DNA of 30,437 bases. It comes from a virus. Within the stretch, counting starts at the first letter, position 1. Every line of letters starts with the position of its first letter. Shown piece after piece: positions 24,411 to 30,437 of the stretch. The notes beneath the pieces were generated by a model. It saw only the letters and a program-made list of their open reading frames with translations, was not told where the DNA came from and did not search any database. Location: positions 1 to 30,437 of the IMG/VR virus record IMGVR_UViG_3300031772_000190. One strand, written 5' to 3'. A program made the translations under genes and the position numbers.

Positions 24411-25848
24411 TCCGCGTCACCTCCGGCTCGAGGTGCCGTGCGTGGATCCACAGGCACCAGCGCTTTACTATCAGGTCCACGAAGCGCTTGTCTATCTCGA
24501 TGCCGCGGAACAGCCTGCCGGTCCTTTGGCAACCGATCAAGGTGCTGCCGCTGCCGGCGAACATATCCAGCACGATCTCCCCGGGCTCGGTGTTGTTCAG
24601 GATGGCGCGCTGCGCGAGTTCCACGGGTTTCTGGTTGGGATGAAGGTAGTCGGCCTTGGTGTCGGGCCTGGCCTCCCAGACGTCCGATCCCTGCAGGGTG
24701 GTGAGCAGCAGCGACTCGCCGGGCTCGAGCATCATGCTGCGGTGTTTCTTACTGCGCGGCGGATCGTGCTGCAGGTAAAGATGGTTGCCCTCCGGGTCGG
24801 CCAGCAGGATCCCCTCGGCCAGCACTGCGAACGCCTGCGCCTTCTTGCGGACGGCCACGGTCCAGGTGGTGCTCTGGGTGCGGTCCCCGGTCCACCGCGG
24901 CGTGGTTTGGCCCTTGCCGGCGTAAAAACAGGGCTCATGCTGGTAGTGGTAGTTTCCCCGGCCCATGACGATCCAGGGCTTCAGCCAGATGATGTACTGC
25001 CGCTCCATCAGGCCGGCCGCGGTCAGGGCTCGCTCGAAGTACTTCCGGCTCACTGACGCATGCCAAATGTAGAAGGCTGCTTCGTCGAGGGTGTGCGCCA
25101 CGGCCTGGCGGAATGCCGGCGCGAGTACTGTCTTCTCGAGCTCCGCGCCTCGTTTCTCGTCGTTGGAGATTCCGCCCAGATACTTGGCCTCCCCGCGGCT
25201 ATCGTAGTCCACGCCGTACGGCGGATCGGTGAAAACGAGCTGCGCGCGCTCCTCGGCCAGCAGGGCCGTGTACGATGCGCGGGCCCTGTTGTCGCCGGCC
25301 AGGATGCGGTGCGGCCCCAGGCCCCACAGGTCCCCGTCCTTGGAGATCTTCGGGGCCCCGCCTGGCAGGTCGTCATCTCCTCTCTCGTCCCTGGTCGGCC
25401 GCACCGTCTCGAGGCGGATCTCCCCGGAGGGCAGCCGCAGGTCGGCGTCCAGCTTCATGCCGGCGCTGAAATCGCGGAGGCCCTCGAGGGTGAATTCCCC
25501 GTACTGGCTGGATATGCCCAGTAGCGCGTCCTTGGCATCCTCGATGTCCTTCGCCTCGATGATATCGTAGGGTAGCCGATCGGGGACGGGGTGGCCCTGG
25601 GCCTCTAACTCCATCAGCGCGAGGGTGCGCTGGTGGCCGTCGAGGATGTAGCTGGCACCCTGCTCGTCGATCCAGACGTGATAGGGCACGTTGAATCCCT
25701 TTTTCAGGATCCGGTTCTTCAGCTTCTCGAGGTTCTTGCGGCTGATCTTCTTGAGGTGGCCTTGCAGGGCGATGAGCTGCTTGCGGGCGATCAGGCCCTT
25801 CCCGGAGCAGGTGATCCGGATGGGCGTCTTCTCAGCCTTGGTTGGCAT
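24364..25848 (-). CDS. DNA methyltransferase with N-terminal ParB-like domain
   Basis: A 494-residue protein. ATG at 25848 overlaps the previous gene by 17 bases and has GGAGG 10 bases upstream. Residues 1-110 are ParB-like (YILDGHQRTLAL at 67-78). The methyltransferase follows with GDLWGLGPHRILAGDN (172-187), catalytic DPPYGVDY (208-215), HPNQKPVEL (403-411) and SAM-binding LDMFAGSGST (427-436), then GIEIDKRF. Motif IV precedes motif I, the beta-class order, and DPPY suggests N6-adenine or N4-cytosine methylation. A segment of about 60 residues between QSTTW (325-329) and SDVWEA looks inserted. No restriction enzyme is nearby, so it is probably a solitary enzyme that protects phage DNA or regulates expression. 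Confidence 0.9.
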   Translation of the reverse strand: MPTKAEKTPIRITCSGKGLIARKQLIALQGHLKKISRKNLEKLKNRILKKGFNVPYHVWIDEQGASYILDGHQRTLALMELEAQGHPVPDRLPYDIIEAKDIEDAKDALLGISSQYGEFTLEGLRDFSAGMKLDADLRLPSGEIRLETVRPTRDERGDDDLPGGAPKISKDGDLWGLGPHRILAGDNRARASYTALLAEERAQLVFTDPPYGVDYDSRGEAKYLGGISNDEKRGAELEKTVLAPAFRQAVAHTLDEAAFYIWHASVSRKYFERALTAAGLMERQYIIWLKPWIVMGRGNYHYQHEPCFYAGKGQTTPRWTGDRTQSTTWTVAVRKKAQAFAVLAEGILLADPEGNHLYLQHDPPRSKKHRSMMLEPGESLLLTTLQGSDVWEARPDTKADYLHPNQKPVELAQRAILNNTEPGEIVLDMFAGSGSTLIGCQRTGRLFRGIEIDKRFVDLIVKRWCLWIHARHLEPEVTRNGKAFEWRRFCPEIA

Positions 25849-26200
25849 GCCGGTATAACCTCCGTTGGGTATGGCAGGCGGTGCCCCCGCGTTTGAACAG
25901 CCGGCAGGCGTCGGGCCGGGTTTCGTATATGTTGCAGTGGCCGCTGCCAGGCAGGAAGGGGCAATAGAAATTCCAGGTTGGGCTTTTTCCGTAGGTCTGC
26001 CCATCGTCTGCCCTTTTCCTGGGCATTAGTCGGTACTTGGCGGGCTCGTACTCCTCCGCCGCGAGCGCTGCCTTTATGTTCCGGCCCAGGTCCTGCGGCT
26101 TCAGCTTGAGCACCAGGTGGTGGCAGCAGGCATGGCACGCGATGCAGGATTCGCCAATCAACCGCTGTTCCACGGCTGTTTTGCTGGGCTTTTTCACCAT
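25832..26200 (-). CDS. YkgJ-like Cys-cluster (zinc/iron-chelating) protein
   Basis: A 122-residue protein with ATG at 26200 overlapping the upstream stop by 7 bases. The Cys pattern CIACHACC (C19, C22, C25, C26), then YCPFLPGSGHCNIYETRPDA (C80, C89) with C99, matches the UPF0153/YkgJ family, whose cysteines are predicted to bind zinc or an iron-sulfur cluster. C109 is extra. Length is normal for the family. Biochemical function is not established. Phage copies occur near DNA-modification genes, and here the next gene is a methyltransferase, but a functional link is a guess. Confidence 0.8.
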   Translation of the reverse strand: MVKKPSKTAVEQRLIGESCIACHACCHHLVLKLKPQDLGRNIKAALAAEEYEPAKYRLMPRKRADDGQTYGKSPTWNFYCPFLPGSGHCNIYETRPDACRLFKRGGTACHTQRRLYRHANQG

Positions 26201-26472
26201 GGCTTCCACCGGGTGATCTCGTCGACCATCTTGCTGGTGGGTTTCCAATCGTGAACCGTGATCCCCTGTGCGCTGTGGTAAACCGCGTAGGGATCCCCGC
26301 GCAGGGGCTTCACCAGATCAACATAGAAAGTCCCGCGGGCGATCGTGATCGTGATGGGGCGCTCGGTGATGGCCTTCTCCATACGGCTGCGCCTGGCTGC
26401 CTCCCACCAGTCGGGTCTGCGGGTGGTGTGCTCCTGGGAATCTGCAATCTGTTTGAGGTGTTTTTCGTCCAT
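26194..26472 (-). CDS. Unknown 92-aa protein
   Basis: A 92-residue protein starting 3 bases after the MazG-like stop, with only a weak AGAGA signal, so probably translated by coupling. The N-terminal half is charged and helical (KHLKQIADSQEH, then WWEAARRSRMEKA). The C-terminal half is a likely beta-sheet (PITITIARGTFYVDLV, YAVYHSAQGITVHDW) ending in WKPW. No Cys is present and no family is recognised. It sits between the MazG-like and Cys-cluster genes in a tightly packed cistron. Confidence 0.7.
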   Translation of the reverse strand: MDEKHLKQIADSQEHTTRRPDWWEAARRSRMEKAITERPITITIARGTFYVDLVKPLRGDPYAVYHSAQGITVHDWKPTSKMVDEITRWKPW

Positions 26473-26475
26473 AGC

Positions 26476-26751
26476 TCATTCTCTCTTTCGCAACATGGCA
26501 ATCAAAAAACGGATAGCCATCGCGCCGGTTTGTGCAATTTCTTTGATCAGGTCTCCCTTGCATCCGCGGCCATAGTAGAGATCAAGAGCAGCTCTCACGG
26601 CCTCTCCGGCTTCCTCTGCCATAATGCCGGCGCCGTGTACTGGATCCACGGGCCAGCCAGGGAATTTGATTTCTGCCTTCTTGAGTTCTTCAAAGATGAT
26701 ATGAATCGCAGATTCGTCCGCGGCCTGATATTTCAGCTCTATTTGCTCCAT
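26476..26751 (-). CDS. MazG-like nucleotide pyrophosphohydrolase
   Basis: A 91-residue all-helical protein with AAGGAG 6 bases before ATG. The pattern PVHGAGIMAEEAGEAVRAAL (37-56, EEAGE at 46-50), then LIKEIAQTGAMAIRFL (68-83), matches small all-alpha NTP pyrophosphatases in which the first helix gives the EExxE metal-binding acids and a later helix gives ExxQ or ExxD plus the AMAxR segment. It would hydrolyse non-canonical or surplus dNTPs, or possibly (p)ppGpp-like alarmones as proposed for some phage MazG proteins. The substrate cannot be read from sequence. Confidence 0.8.
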   Translation of the reverse strand: MEQIELKYQAADESAIHIIFEELKKAEIKFPGWPVDPVHGAGIMAEEAGEAVRAALDLYYGRGCKGDLIKEIAQTGAMAIRFLIAMLRKRE

Positions 26752-26760
26752 GGATTCTCC

Positions 26761-26889
26761 TTACGGTCGGCAGCGTAGCTGCCAGATGATCTTGTTCTTA
26801 CCTTGCAGCTTAGACATGCGGCTGAACTTTCGCCTCGCCTTTGCCAGCTCCCGTTCCCAGGCTGATGGCGGCGGCTTTTTTTTCTCCAT
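26761..26889 (-). CDS. Small basic 42-aa ORF overlapping a longer gene
   Basis: ATG at 26889 follows GGAGGAG closely (8-9 bases) and opens a 42-codon frame ending TAA at 26761, immediately before the MazG-like ribosome binding site. The product is basic (KKKPPPSAWERELAKARRKF near the start, then IIWQLRCRP at the end). Its first 80 bases overlap the 3' end of the 133-aa gene in the +1 frame, at a run of eight A. An independent small gene is the simplest reading. A +1 slip at A8 joining the two frames is an alternative. Confidence 0.55.
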   Translation of the reverse strand: MEKKKPPPSAWERELAKARRKFSRMSKLQGKNKIIWQLRCRP

Positions 26890-27211
26890 CGCTTGCTCCT
26901 CCGGATTTCTTGATAGCCCTGGCTTCTTTGTTCATCTCGTCAATCATCCGCTTGTGCCGGCGCAGAAGGATGCCGCCCAGGATCTTGCTTTGCTCGCACA
27001 TGGCCTGCAGGGCGATCAGGTCGGCGAGCGTTTGGATGATTTCCTTCCGGCTCTCGACCACGGCCGCGGCGACTTCCAGGTCCGTGGCCTTCAGCTTCTG
27101 GCGTTCCGCGTAGCCGCCCATACAGCGCTGCAGAAAGAAGGCGTCTTCGAGGCGCTTGAGCCCCACGCCGGCGCGGGTCTTCACGAACTGCTTCAGTTCC
27201 TTGGTCTTCAT
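26810..27211 (-). CDS. Unknown helical 133-aa protein
   Basis: A 133-residue protein rich in Lys, Glu and Ala, mostly helical, including DLEVAAAVVESRKEIIQTLA and ALQAMCEQSKILGGILLRRH. The N-terminus MKTKELKQFVKTR is basic. ATG overlaps the stop of the 20-codon ORF (ATGA) with GGAGG 4-6 bases upstream inside that ORF. The C-terminal 22 residues overlap the 42-aa gene. No family is recognised. A DNA-binding or structural accessory role is possible but not supported by any motif. Confidence 0.7.
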   Translation of the reverse strand: MKTKELKQFVKTRAGVGLKRLEDAFFLQRCMGGYAERQKLKATDLEVAAAVVESRKEIIQTLADLIALQAMCEQSKILGGILLRRHKRMIDEMNKEARAIKKSGGASDGEKKAAAISLGTGAGKGEAKVQPHV

Positions 27212-27270
27212 CGCTCCTCCTGATGGAAAGATCGCCGGCGCCGTTTGCGCAGCGCCGGCATCGTGGTCAT
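27208..27270 (-). CDS. 20-codon basic ORF linking two genes
   Basis: ATG at 27270 overlaps the stop of the upstream gene as ATGA, and its own stop overlaps the next start as ATGA. It encodes 20 residues, including LRKRRRRSFHQ. The ribosome binding site of the next gene lies within its last codons. It may be a real microprotein or a coupling element that carries ribosomes from one gene to the next. There is no strong ribosome binding site of its own. Confidence 0.4.
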   Translation of the reverse strand: MTTMPALRKRRRRSFHQEER

Positions 27271-27626
27271 GTTTTCTCCGGCCAGTGCCAGGTGCCCGGC
27301 TTCAATTCTGCGTCGAACAGCACCGAGCTGCGCCAAGCGATCCCGCGATCGCATTCCTCCACGTTCGGTCCACAATACTTGTCGTTGCTCCCGTCCAGGA
27401 AAACCTGGAGGTTGCAACTTCCCCTGGGCGTGTGCCAGTTGCGCACGATGATCGCAGCGCGGTGGCCGCCGACTTCCGGCACGTAGTGAACGATGCGCCC
27501 TTCGGTGAGACCCGGCATTTCCGCGGGTTTCTGCTCCTGCATGAGCTCGGGCCCCTTCATGAATGCCCCGCTGCCGAGGGTTGCCTGTCCTTTGTTTCGT
27601 TCTGTTGGTCCATTCTGTTGGTCCAT
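27267..27626 (-). CDS. Conserved small phage protein, unknown function
   Basis: A 119-residue protein. GRIVHYV (43-49), GGHRAAIIVRNWH (53-65), CNLQVFLDG (71-79), WRSSVLFD (98-105) and KPGTWHWPE (109-117) match a small beta-rich family that is widespread in tailed phages and always of unknown function. The first 40 residues are a polar, likely disordered extension. ATG at 27626 has AGGAG 7 bases upstream and sits in a 13-bp duplication that also repeats the ATG in another frame; internal Met codons 23 and 29 are alternatives. It is the first gene after a terminator. Confidence 0.75.
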   Translation of the reverse strand: MDQQNGPTERNKGQATLGSGAFMKGPELMQEQKPAEMPGLTEGRIVHYVPEVGGHRAAIIVRNWHTPRGSCNLQVFLDGSNDKYCGPNVEECDRGIAWRSSVLFDAELKPGTWHWPEKT

Positions 27627-27629
27627 TCT
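27604..27629 (-). repeat. 13-bp tandem duplication spanning a start codon
   Basis: Two exact copies of AGAATGGACCAAC lie head to tail, so ATG occurs twice, 13 bases apart and in different frames. The first leads into the 119-aa protein; the second reaches a stop after about 19 codons. Confidence 0.85.
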
Positions 27630-27660
27630 GTTTCTCCTCTCTCCTTCGTGATGATTTATG

Positions 27661-27692
27661 AAAAGCCGACGCCGGTTGCGGCCAGCGCCGGC
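27661..27692 (-). terminator. Rho-independent terminator ending the ParB-side block
   Basis: On the minus strand an 11-bp GC-rich stem (GCCGGCGCTGG / CCGGCGTCGGC, two G-U wobbles) with a 6-base loop is followed by TTTTCATAAAT. A second GGGCCC inverted repeat (27695-27717) lies just upstream. It separates the ParB-to-59-aa genes from the next cistron; a promoter between 27627 and 27660 would be needed if termination is complete, and I see none that is convincing. Confidence 0.75.
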
Positions 27693-27769
27693 CCGGGCCC
27701 AGCCTCTTTGCGGGCCCTTGGTCCTTCGCGGGTTTTACTTCATCGGCGCCCCCTTCTCCCCTCCTGCGT

Positions 27770-27949
27770 TCAGGTGAGCCACCTTGCTACCTGGTCCCTC
27801 AACCCCCGGATCTTGGCCTGCAGTCCTCGGCAAAGGGCTGCCTCCATTTCCAGGCGGTAGATGAGCCAGCCTTTGTCTCCGTCAGGATTCCCTTGCTCGT
27901 CGTGGCGGGCTTTGATCAGCTCCAAGCGTTTTAGTTGGGCAGCGTTCAT
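27770..27949 (-). CDS. Unknown 59-aa protein
   Basis: A 59-residue protein from ATG at 27949, chosen because AGGAG lies 7 bases upstream; ATG at 27988 lacks this. It is a charged helical protein (LKRLELIKARHDEQGN, then LEMEAALCRGLQAKIRGLRD), likely a short coiled coil. It is the last gene before a terminator. No family is recognised. Confidence 0.65.
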   Translation of the reverse strand: MNAAQLKRLELIKARHDEQGNPDGDKGWLIYRLEMEAALCRGLQAKIRGLRDQVARWLT

Positions 27950-28000
27950 GGTCTTTCTCCTGGTAGTGGAAATCTGCAGAACCGCCATTCGCCCACGGTC

Positions 28001-28231
28001 TTACTCCTTTTCCTCGTCCTCGAAATATTGGTCGAGGATTGCGGCCTTGCCATACTCCAGCAGGCCCAGGGCCGTGATGGCGTCGAGGTTCGTCCAGTGG
28101 GTCTGATTGGTCTTGTTCTTCATTCGCACGACCATCACGCAGTTATCGATCTCGTTGGCGATGTAAAGCGCCTCGGACAGCAGCTCCTGCGGCGACGTCG
28201 GGCGGCCGTCTGGCTTATCGCTAAATGGCAT
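28001..28231 (-). CDS. Unknown 76-aa protein
   Basis: A 76-residue protein from ATG at 28231, selected by GGAGG at 28239-28243 (7-base spacing); a start at 28249 lacks this. It overlaps the previous gene by 11 bases. It contains a helix (SPQELLSEALYIANEIDN), a beta strand (CVMVVRMKN), a second helix (NLDAITALGLLEYGKAAIL) and an acidic C-terminus (EDEEKE). This resembles a small family of acidic phage proteins with a DNAITALGLLE-like core, of unknown function. An acidic DNA-mimic role is speculative. Confidence 0.7.
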   Translation of the reverse strand: MPFSDKPDGRPTSPQELLSEALYIANEIDNCVMVVRMKNKTNQTHWTNLDAITALGLLEYGKAAILDQYFEDEEKE

Positions 28232-28505
28232 CGATCGGCCTCCATGCATCGCATACGTTTCGCCCCCGGATGTCTGTCGCCGATGAGGCGCCGAGGCCTA
28301 CCAGGCGGCATTTGTAGTAGCGGCCCAGATGCCGGAACATCTCGGCGCAGGTCTTGCGGCAGATCTTCCGGTCGAAGCTCCGGCGATAGTGGTACTTGCC
28401 CAGGGCCCGCTGGATCCGGGTCCTGGGGATGGGCAGCAGGTCGGCCTCGTAGACGAAGGAGCCGAAAAGGTCCTGGCCTACAATCGCGCCGCGGTCGATG
28501 TTCAT
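28221..28505 (-). CDS. Unknown basic 94-aa protein
   Basis: A 94-residue protein whose ATG overlaps the preceding stop as ATGA, with AGGGG 3 bases upstream. It is basic (RRSFDRKICRKTCAEMFRHL) with four cysteines spread as C-x3-C and two later singles, which could bind a metal but do not match a standard finger. No family is recognised. It overlaps the next gene by 11 bases. Confidence 0.65.
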   Translation of the reverse strand: MNIDRGAIVGQDLFGSFVYEADLLPIPRTRIQRALGKYHYRRSFDRKICRKTCAEMFRHLGRYYKCRLVGLGASSATDIRGRNVCDAWRPIDAI

Positions 28506-28924
28506 TGTCCCCTGTTCCGCCCCGCCGGCCTTCCGCGGATTTTCGCCTCGTAACGCAGCGAGATCGTGTCGCCGCCCCCCAACAAGAAGCCCACGTCAGG
28601 CCGGTCTTCGCTCTGGAGTGGATGAATACAGAGATGCTGCCAGCGCACCGTGAATCCGTACTTGCTGGCCTGGAAGAAGAAAACGAAACGGGCGTCGTAG
28701 GGGGCATACTGCCAGCCCAGCGTGTCGGCAAAGAATATCTGAGCCGATCCGCCCACCTGCAGGAAATCGAACAGCTCCCCGGCGGCCTCCAGCGTGACGT
28801 AGGGAGATTCGATCTGGTAGCCGGCCTGCAGGCTTCCGCCGTCCCAGCCGGGCGCCGTGAACATCAATTCGCTCTGCGCGTGAAAGCCCGCCTCCAGGGC
28901 GAAGATGAAAGCCAGCCAGCTCAT
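28502..28924 (-). CDS. Predicted beta-barrel-like envelope protein
   Basis: A 140-residue protein whose ATG overlaps the ParB-like stop as ATGA. The N-terminus MSWLAFIFALEAGFHAQSE resembles a short, uncharged signal or anchor segment. The remainder alternates hydrophobic and polar residues in strands (SLQAGYQIESPYVTLEAAGE, FDFLQVGGSAQIFF, FVFFFQASKYGFTVRWQHLC, DTISLRYEAKI), the pattern of an outer-membrane beta-barrel. IHP after WQHLC is a motif seen in similar small phage proteins of unknown role. An envelope role such as exclusion of superinfecting phages is inference. The C-terminus is basic. Confidence 0.6.
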   Translation of the reverse strand: MSWLAFIFALEAGFHAQSELMFTAPGWDGGSLQAGYQIESPYVTLEAAGELFDFLQVGGSAQIFFADTLGWQYAPYDARFVFFFQASKYGFTVRWQHLCIHPLQSEDRPDVGFLLGGGDTISLRYEAKIRGRPAGRNRGQ

Positions 28925-30437
28925 GGGGAGGCCTCCGCCTTCTTTGCCTGCGGCTTCTTCGCCGGCGCCCTCTTCTTGGCCTTCGGCTTGCCCGCCTTCT
29001 TGGCGCGCTCCTCCCTCGCCTTGGCTTTCTCGGTGAACTCCTTCCGGACCTGCGCCGCGATCGCGTCGATGTCCAGCTTGTAGATCGCGGCTACCTCCTT
29101 CATCCGCCGACATTCGGTGCCGTGCCAGCCAGGCCCGATCAGGTCCTGGGCCAGGGTGACGGTCAGCATGAACTGGAGTAGCTCGTCGCTTTCGTACTTG
29201 GCGATCCGTGTCCTGCCCATGCGCTCCCAGGGGTAGCCGTATTCCCCCGACTGCCTGGGCAATTCCTTCCAGCCCATCGCCTGGCAGTAGGCCCCTTGAA
29301 TATCGCTCAGGGTCCGCTGCCATAAGTTCTGCGCAATCATGCGCAGCAGCTCGGCCGACATCGCCTTGAATACCTTCTTGGTCTCGAGCACCCGGATCAC
29401 CGCGTCCCAGGTCCTCTCCCGGATGGCCACCTGGATCTTCGCCTCGAGGAGTTGTTTCTTGCGGGCGGTCTTCTCCGCGGCGGTGGGCTCGGAGCGGCCA
29501 TAGCGGTTTTGCTTGCGCTCCCGGCCGTAGGTCAGCCGGCCCGGGTTGTCGCCGGCGACTACCAGCGCCGGCACCGCGTCCTCGTCGCTCTTCTTGCATT
29601 CCTCCCAGGCGGAGGATTCTTTTACGCCGGCTTTCTTTAGCCGCTGTTGCTCCTTCCAGTCCAGGCCATAAGCTCCCCGGTCCAGGACCTCGAGGTGCTT
29701 CTGGCCCTTGAGCTCCTGCCGGCGCCGCTGCACCAGGGCCTCCAGCTTGCCGTGGAAGCAGGGCGGGTCTGTGCAGTAGTCCTTCTTGCCGCCGTTGCAG
29801 ACGTCTGCAAAAAGCGCCGGCTGGTAGCCGGTGCGCTTCGGGCAGGTGGTGCAGGGCCCGGCCTTCGGGTCCAGCTCCGCGTCGTCTCTCTTGAAGGCTG
29901 CCCTGCTCAGCTCCAGCAGGATGTGCTGGCGGATGTAGACGTCGATCTCGCGCACCGAGATCTCCTCGCCCCGCTGGAACAGGAAGCAGCCGAGGATCTC
30001 CTTCTGCTGGGCCGGTTGCAGGCGGGCGATCAGGATGGCGTGGCCAGCCTGGATCTTGCCTTCCTCGAGCTGCTTCTTCGCGGGCGGGATCAAGTCCTGC
30101 AGCTTGAGGCGTTGGTAAATGTAACTCGGGCTGCGGCCTACCTCCTTCGCCAGGAGTTCCACATCGTAGTCGCCTTTGGCGATCAAGCGGGCGTAGCCCT
30201 CCGCCTCGTCCAGGGGATGGATGTCCTCGCGTTGCAGATTTTCGATGGTCGCGATCTTCATCAGCGTGGCGTCATCGATCTCGCGCACCACGCAGGGAAG
30301 GGTGGCCAGGCCGGCCAGGCGGGCGGCCTTCCAGCGGCGCTCGCCGGCGACCAGCTCGTTGGGCTCATCGGCGTGGGGGTTGACGGGGTTCAGTCGCACC
30401 AGCGCGGGATGAAGGACGCCGACTATCCTGATTGATT
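28921..30437 (-). CDS. ParB-like protein with Cys cluster (5' end beyond window)
   Basis: The frame is open to the right edge. GTG at 30399 is not the true start, because the codons before it (IRIVGVLHPALV) continue a normal ParB N-terminus. Counting from that GTG: ELVAGERRWKAA (15-26) is the conserved arginine-rich nucleotide-binding motif, ENLQREDIHPLDEA (53-66) the next conserved box, and DVELLAKEVGRSPSYIYQRL (79-98) the helix-turn-helix. A Cys cluster (C183, C186, C201, C209, C214) suggests a zinc site. Residues 460-492 are a Lys/Ala/Pro-rich histone-like tail. No ParA is visible. Roles could be phage DNA maintenance, transcription control or nucleoid-like DNA binding. Confidence 0.88.
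   Translation of the reverse strand, partial: SIRIVGVLHPALVRLNPVNPHADEPNELVAGERRWKAARLAGLATLPCVVREIDDATLMKIATIENLQREDIHPLDEAEGYARLIAKGDYDVELLAKEVGRSPSYIYQRLKLQDLIPPAKKQLEEGKIQAGHAILIARLQPAQQKEILGCFLFQRGEEISVREIDVYIRQHILLELSRAAFKRDDAELDPKAGPCTTCPKRTGYQPALFADVCNGGKKDYCTDPPCFHGKLEALVQRRRQELKGQKHLEVLDRGAYGLDWKEQQRLKKAGVKESSAWEECKKSDEDAVPALVVAGDNPGRLTYGRERKQNRYGRSEPTAAEKTARKKQLLEAKIQVAIRERTWDAVIRVLETKKVFKAMSAELLRMIAQNLWQRTLSDIQGAYCQAMGWKELPRQSGEYGYPWERMGRTRIAKYESDELLQFMLTVTLAQDLIGPGWHGTECRRMKEVAAIYKLDIDAIAAQVRKEFTEKAKAREERAKKAGKPKAKKRAPAKKPQAKKAEASP

Noticed and set aside
25832-26248. Longer start of the Cys-cluster protein at 26248
   Set aside because: The extra 16 residues lie inside the upstream gene; ATG at 26200 gives a normal family length and a short overlap.
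28135-28731. 198-codon minus-strand frame overlapping three small genes
   Set aside because: It conflicts with three ATGA- or GGAGG-linked genes, and its product has shadow-like composition.

Overview
This window is a stretch of a tailed-phage genome (or prophage) in which every gene I can support reads on the minus strand, so transcription runs from base 30437 towards base 1. The DNA is GC-rich. Genes are packed with ATGA, GTGA or TAATG overlaps and strong GGAGG-type ribosome binding sites. The set of a T7-gp8-like portal, T7-like tail tube and nozzle proteins, three consecutive internal virion proteins and a fibre with a T7-gp17-like N-terminus points to a short-tailed (podovirus) phage. 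The head genes resemble those of Bordetella phage BPP-1. A T7-type ejection apparatus and a predicted beta-barrel protein suggest a Gram-negative host; that is inference. No integrase, lysis gene, RNA or DNA polymerase, tRNA or CRISPR array is visible.

Region by region, in the direction of transcription. (1) 30437-27661, a leading accessory block: a ParB-like protein with a Cys cluster (cut by the window edge), a predicted beta-barrel protein, three small unknowns, then a rho-independent terminator. (2) 27626-23874, small metabolic and DNA-modification genes: a conserved phage protein of unknown function, a 20-codon linking ORF, a coiled-coil-like unknown, a hidden 42-aa ORF, a MazG-like pyrophosphohydrolase, an unknown, a Cys-cluster (YkgJ-like) protein, a ParB-domain DNA methyltransferase and a probable small terminase. 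(3) 23877-20298, packaging: a large terminase split into separate ATPase and nuclease genes, then the portal. (4) 20305-14697, head: a structural protein, a glycine-rich fibre, a Gln-rich repeat protein, two small genes, the scaffold, a Pro/Ala-rich small protein, a 260-base non-coding leader with three hairpins, the major capsid protein and a probable capsid cement protein, followed by a strong terminator. (5) 14625-1, tail and ejection: a HeH/SAP-like protein, tail tubular protein A, the nozzle protein, internal virion proteins of about 170, 774 and 2602 residues, and a tail fibre that runs off the left edge.

The most notable items are the following. The 2602-residue ejection protein carries RelA/SpoT-like, metallopeptidase and ParB-like domains. 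The large terminase is split and its halves are coupled by a GTGA overlap. The tail-fibre gene at the left edge has 126-bp repeats of alternating type. The capsid mRNA leader contains three hairpins with a terminator just downstream of the capsid pair. Two very small ORFs sit in the accessory block. All family assignments come from reading motifs by eye; no database search was run.
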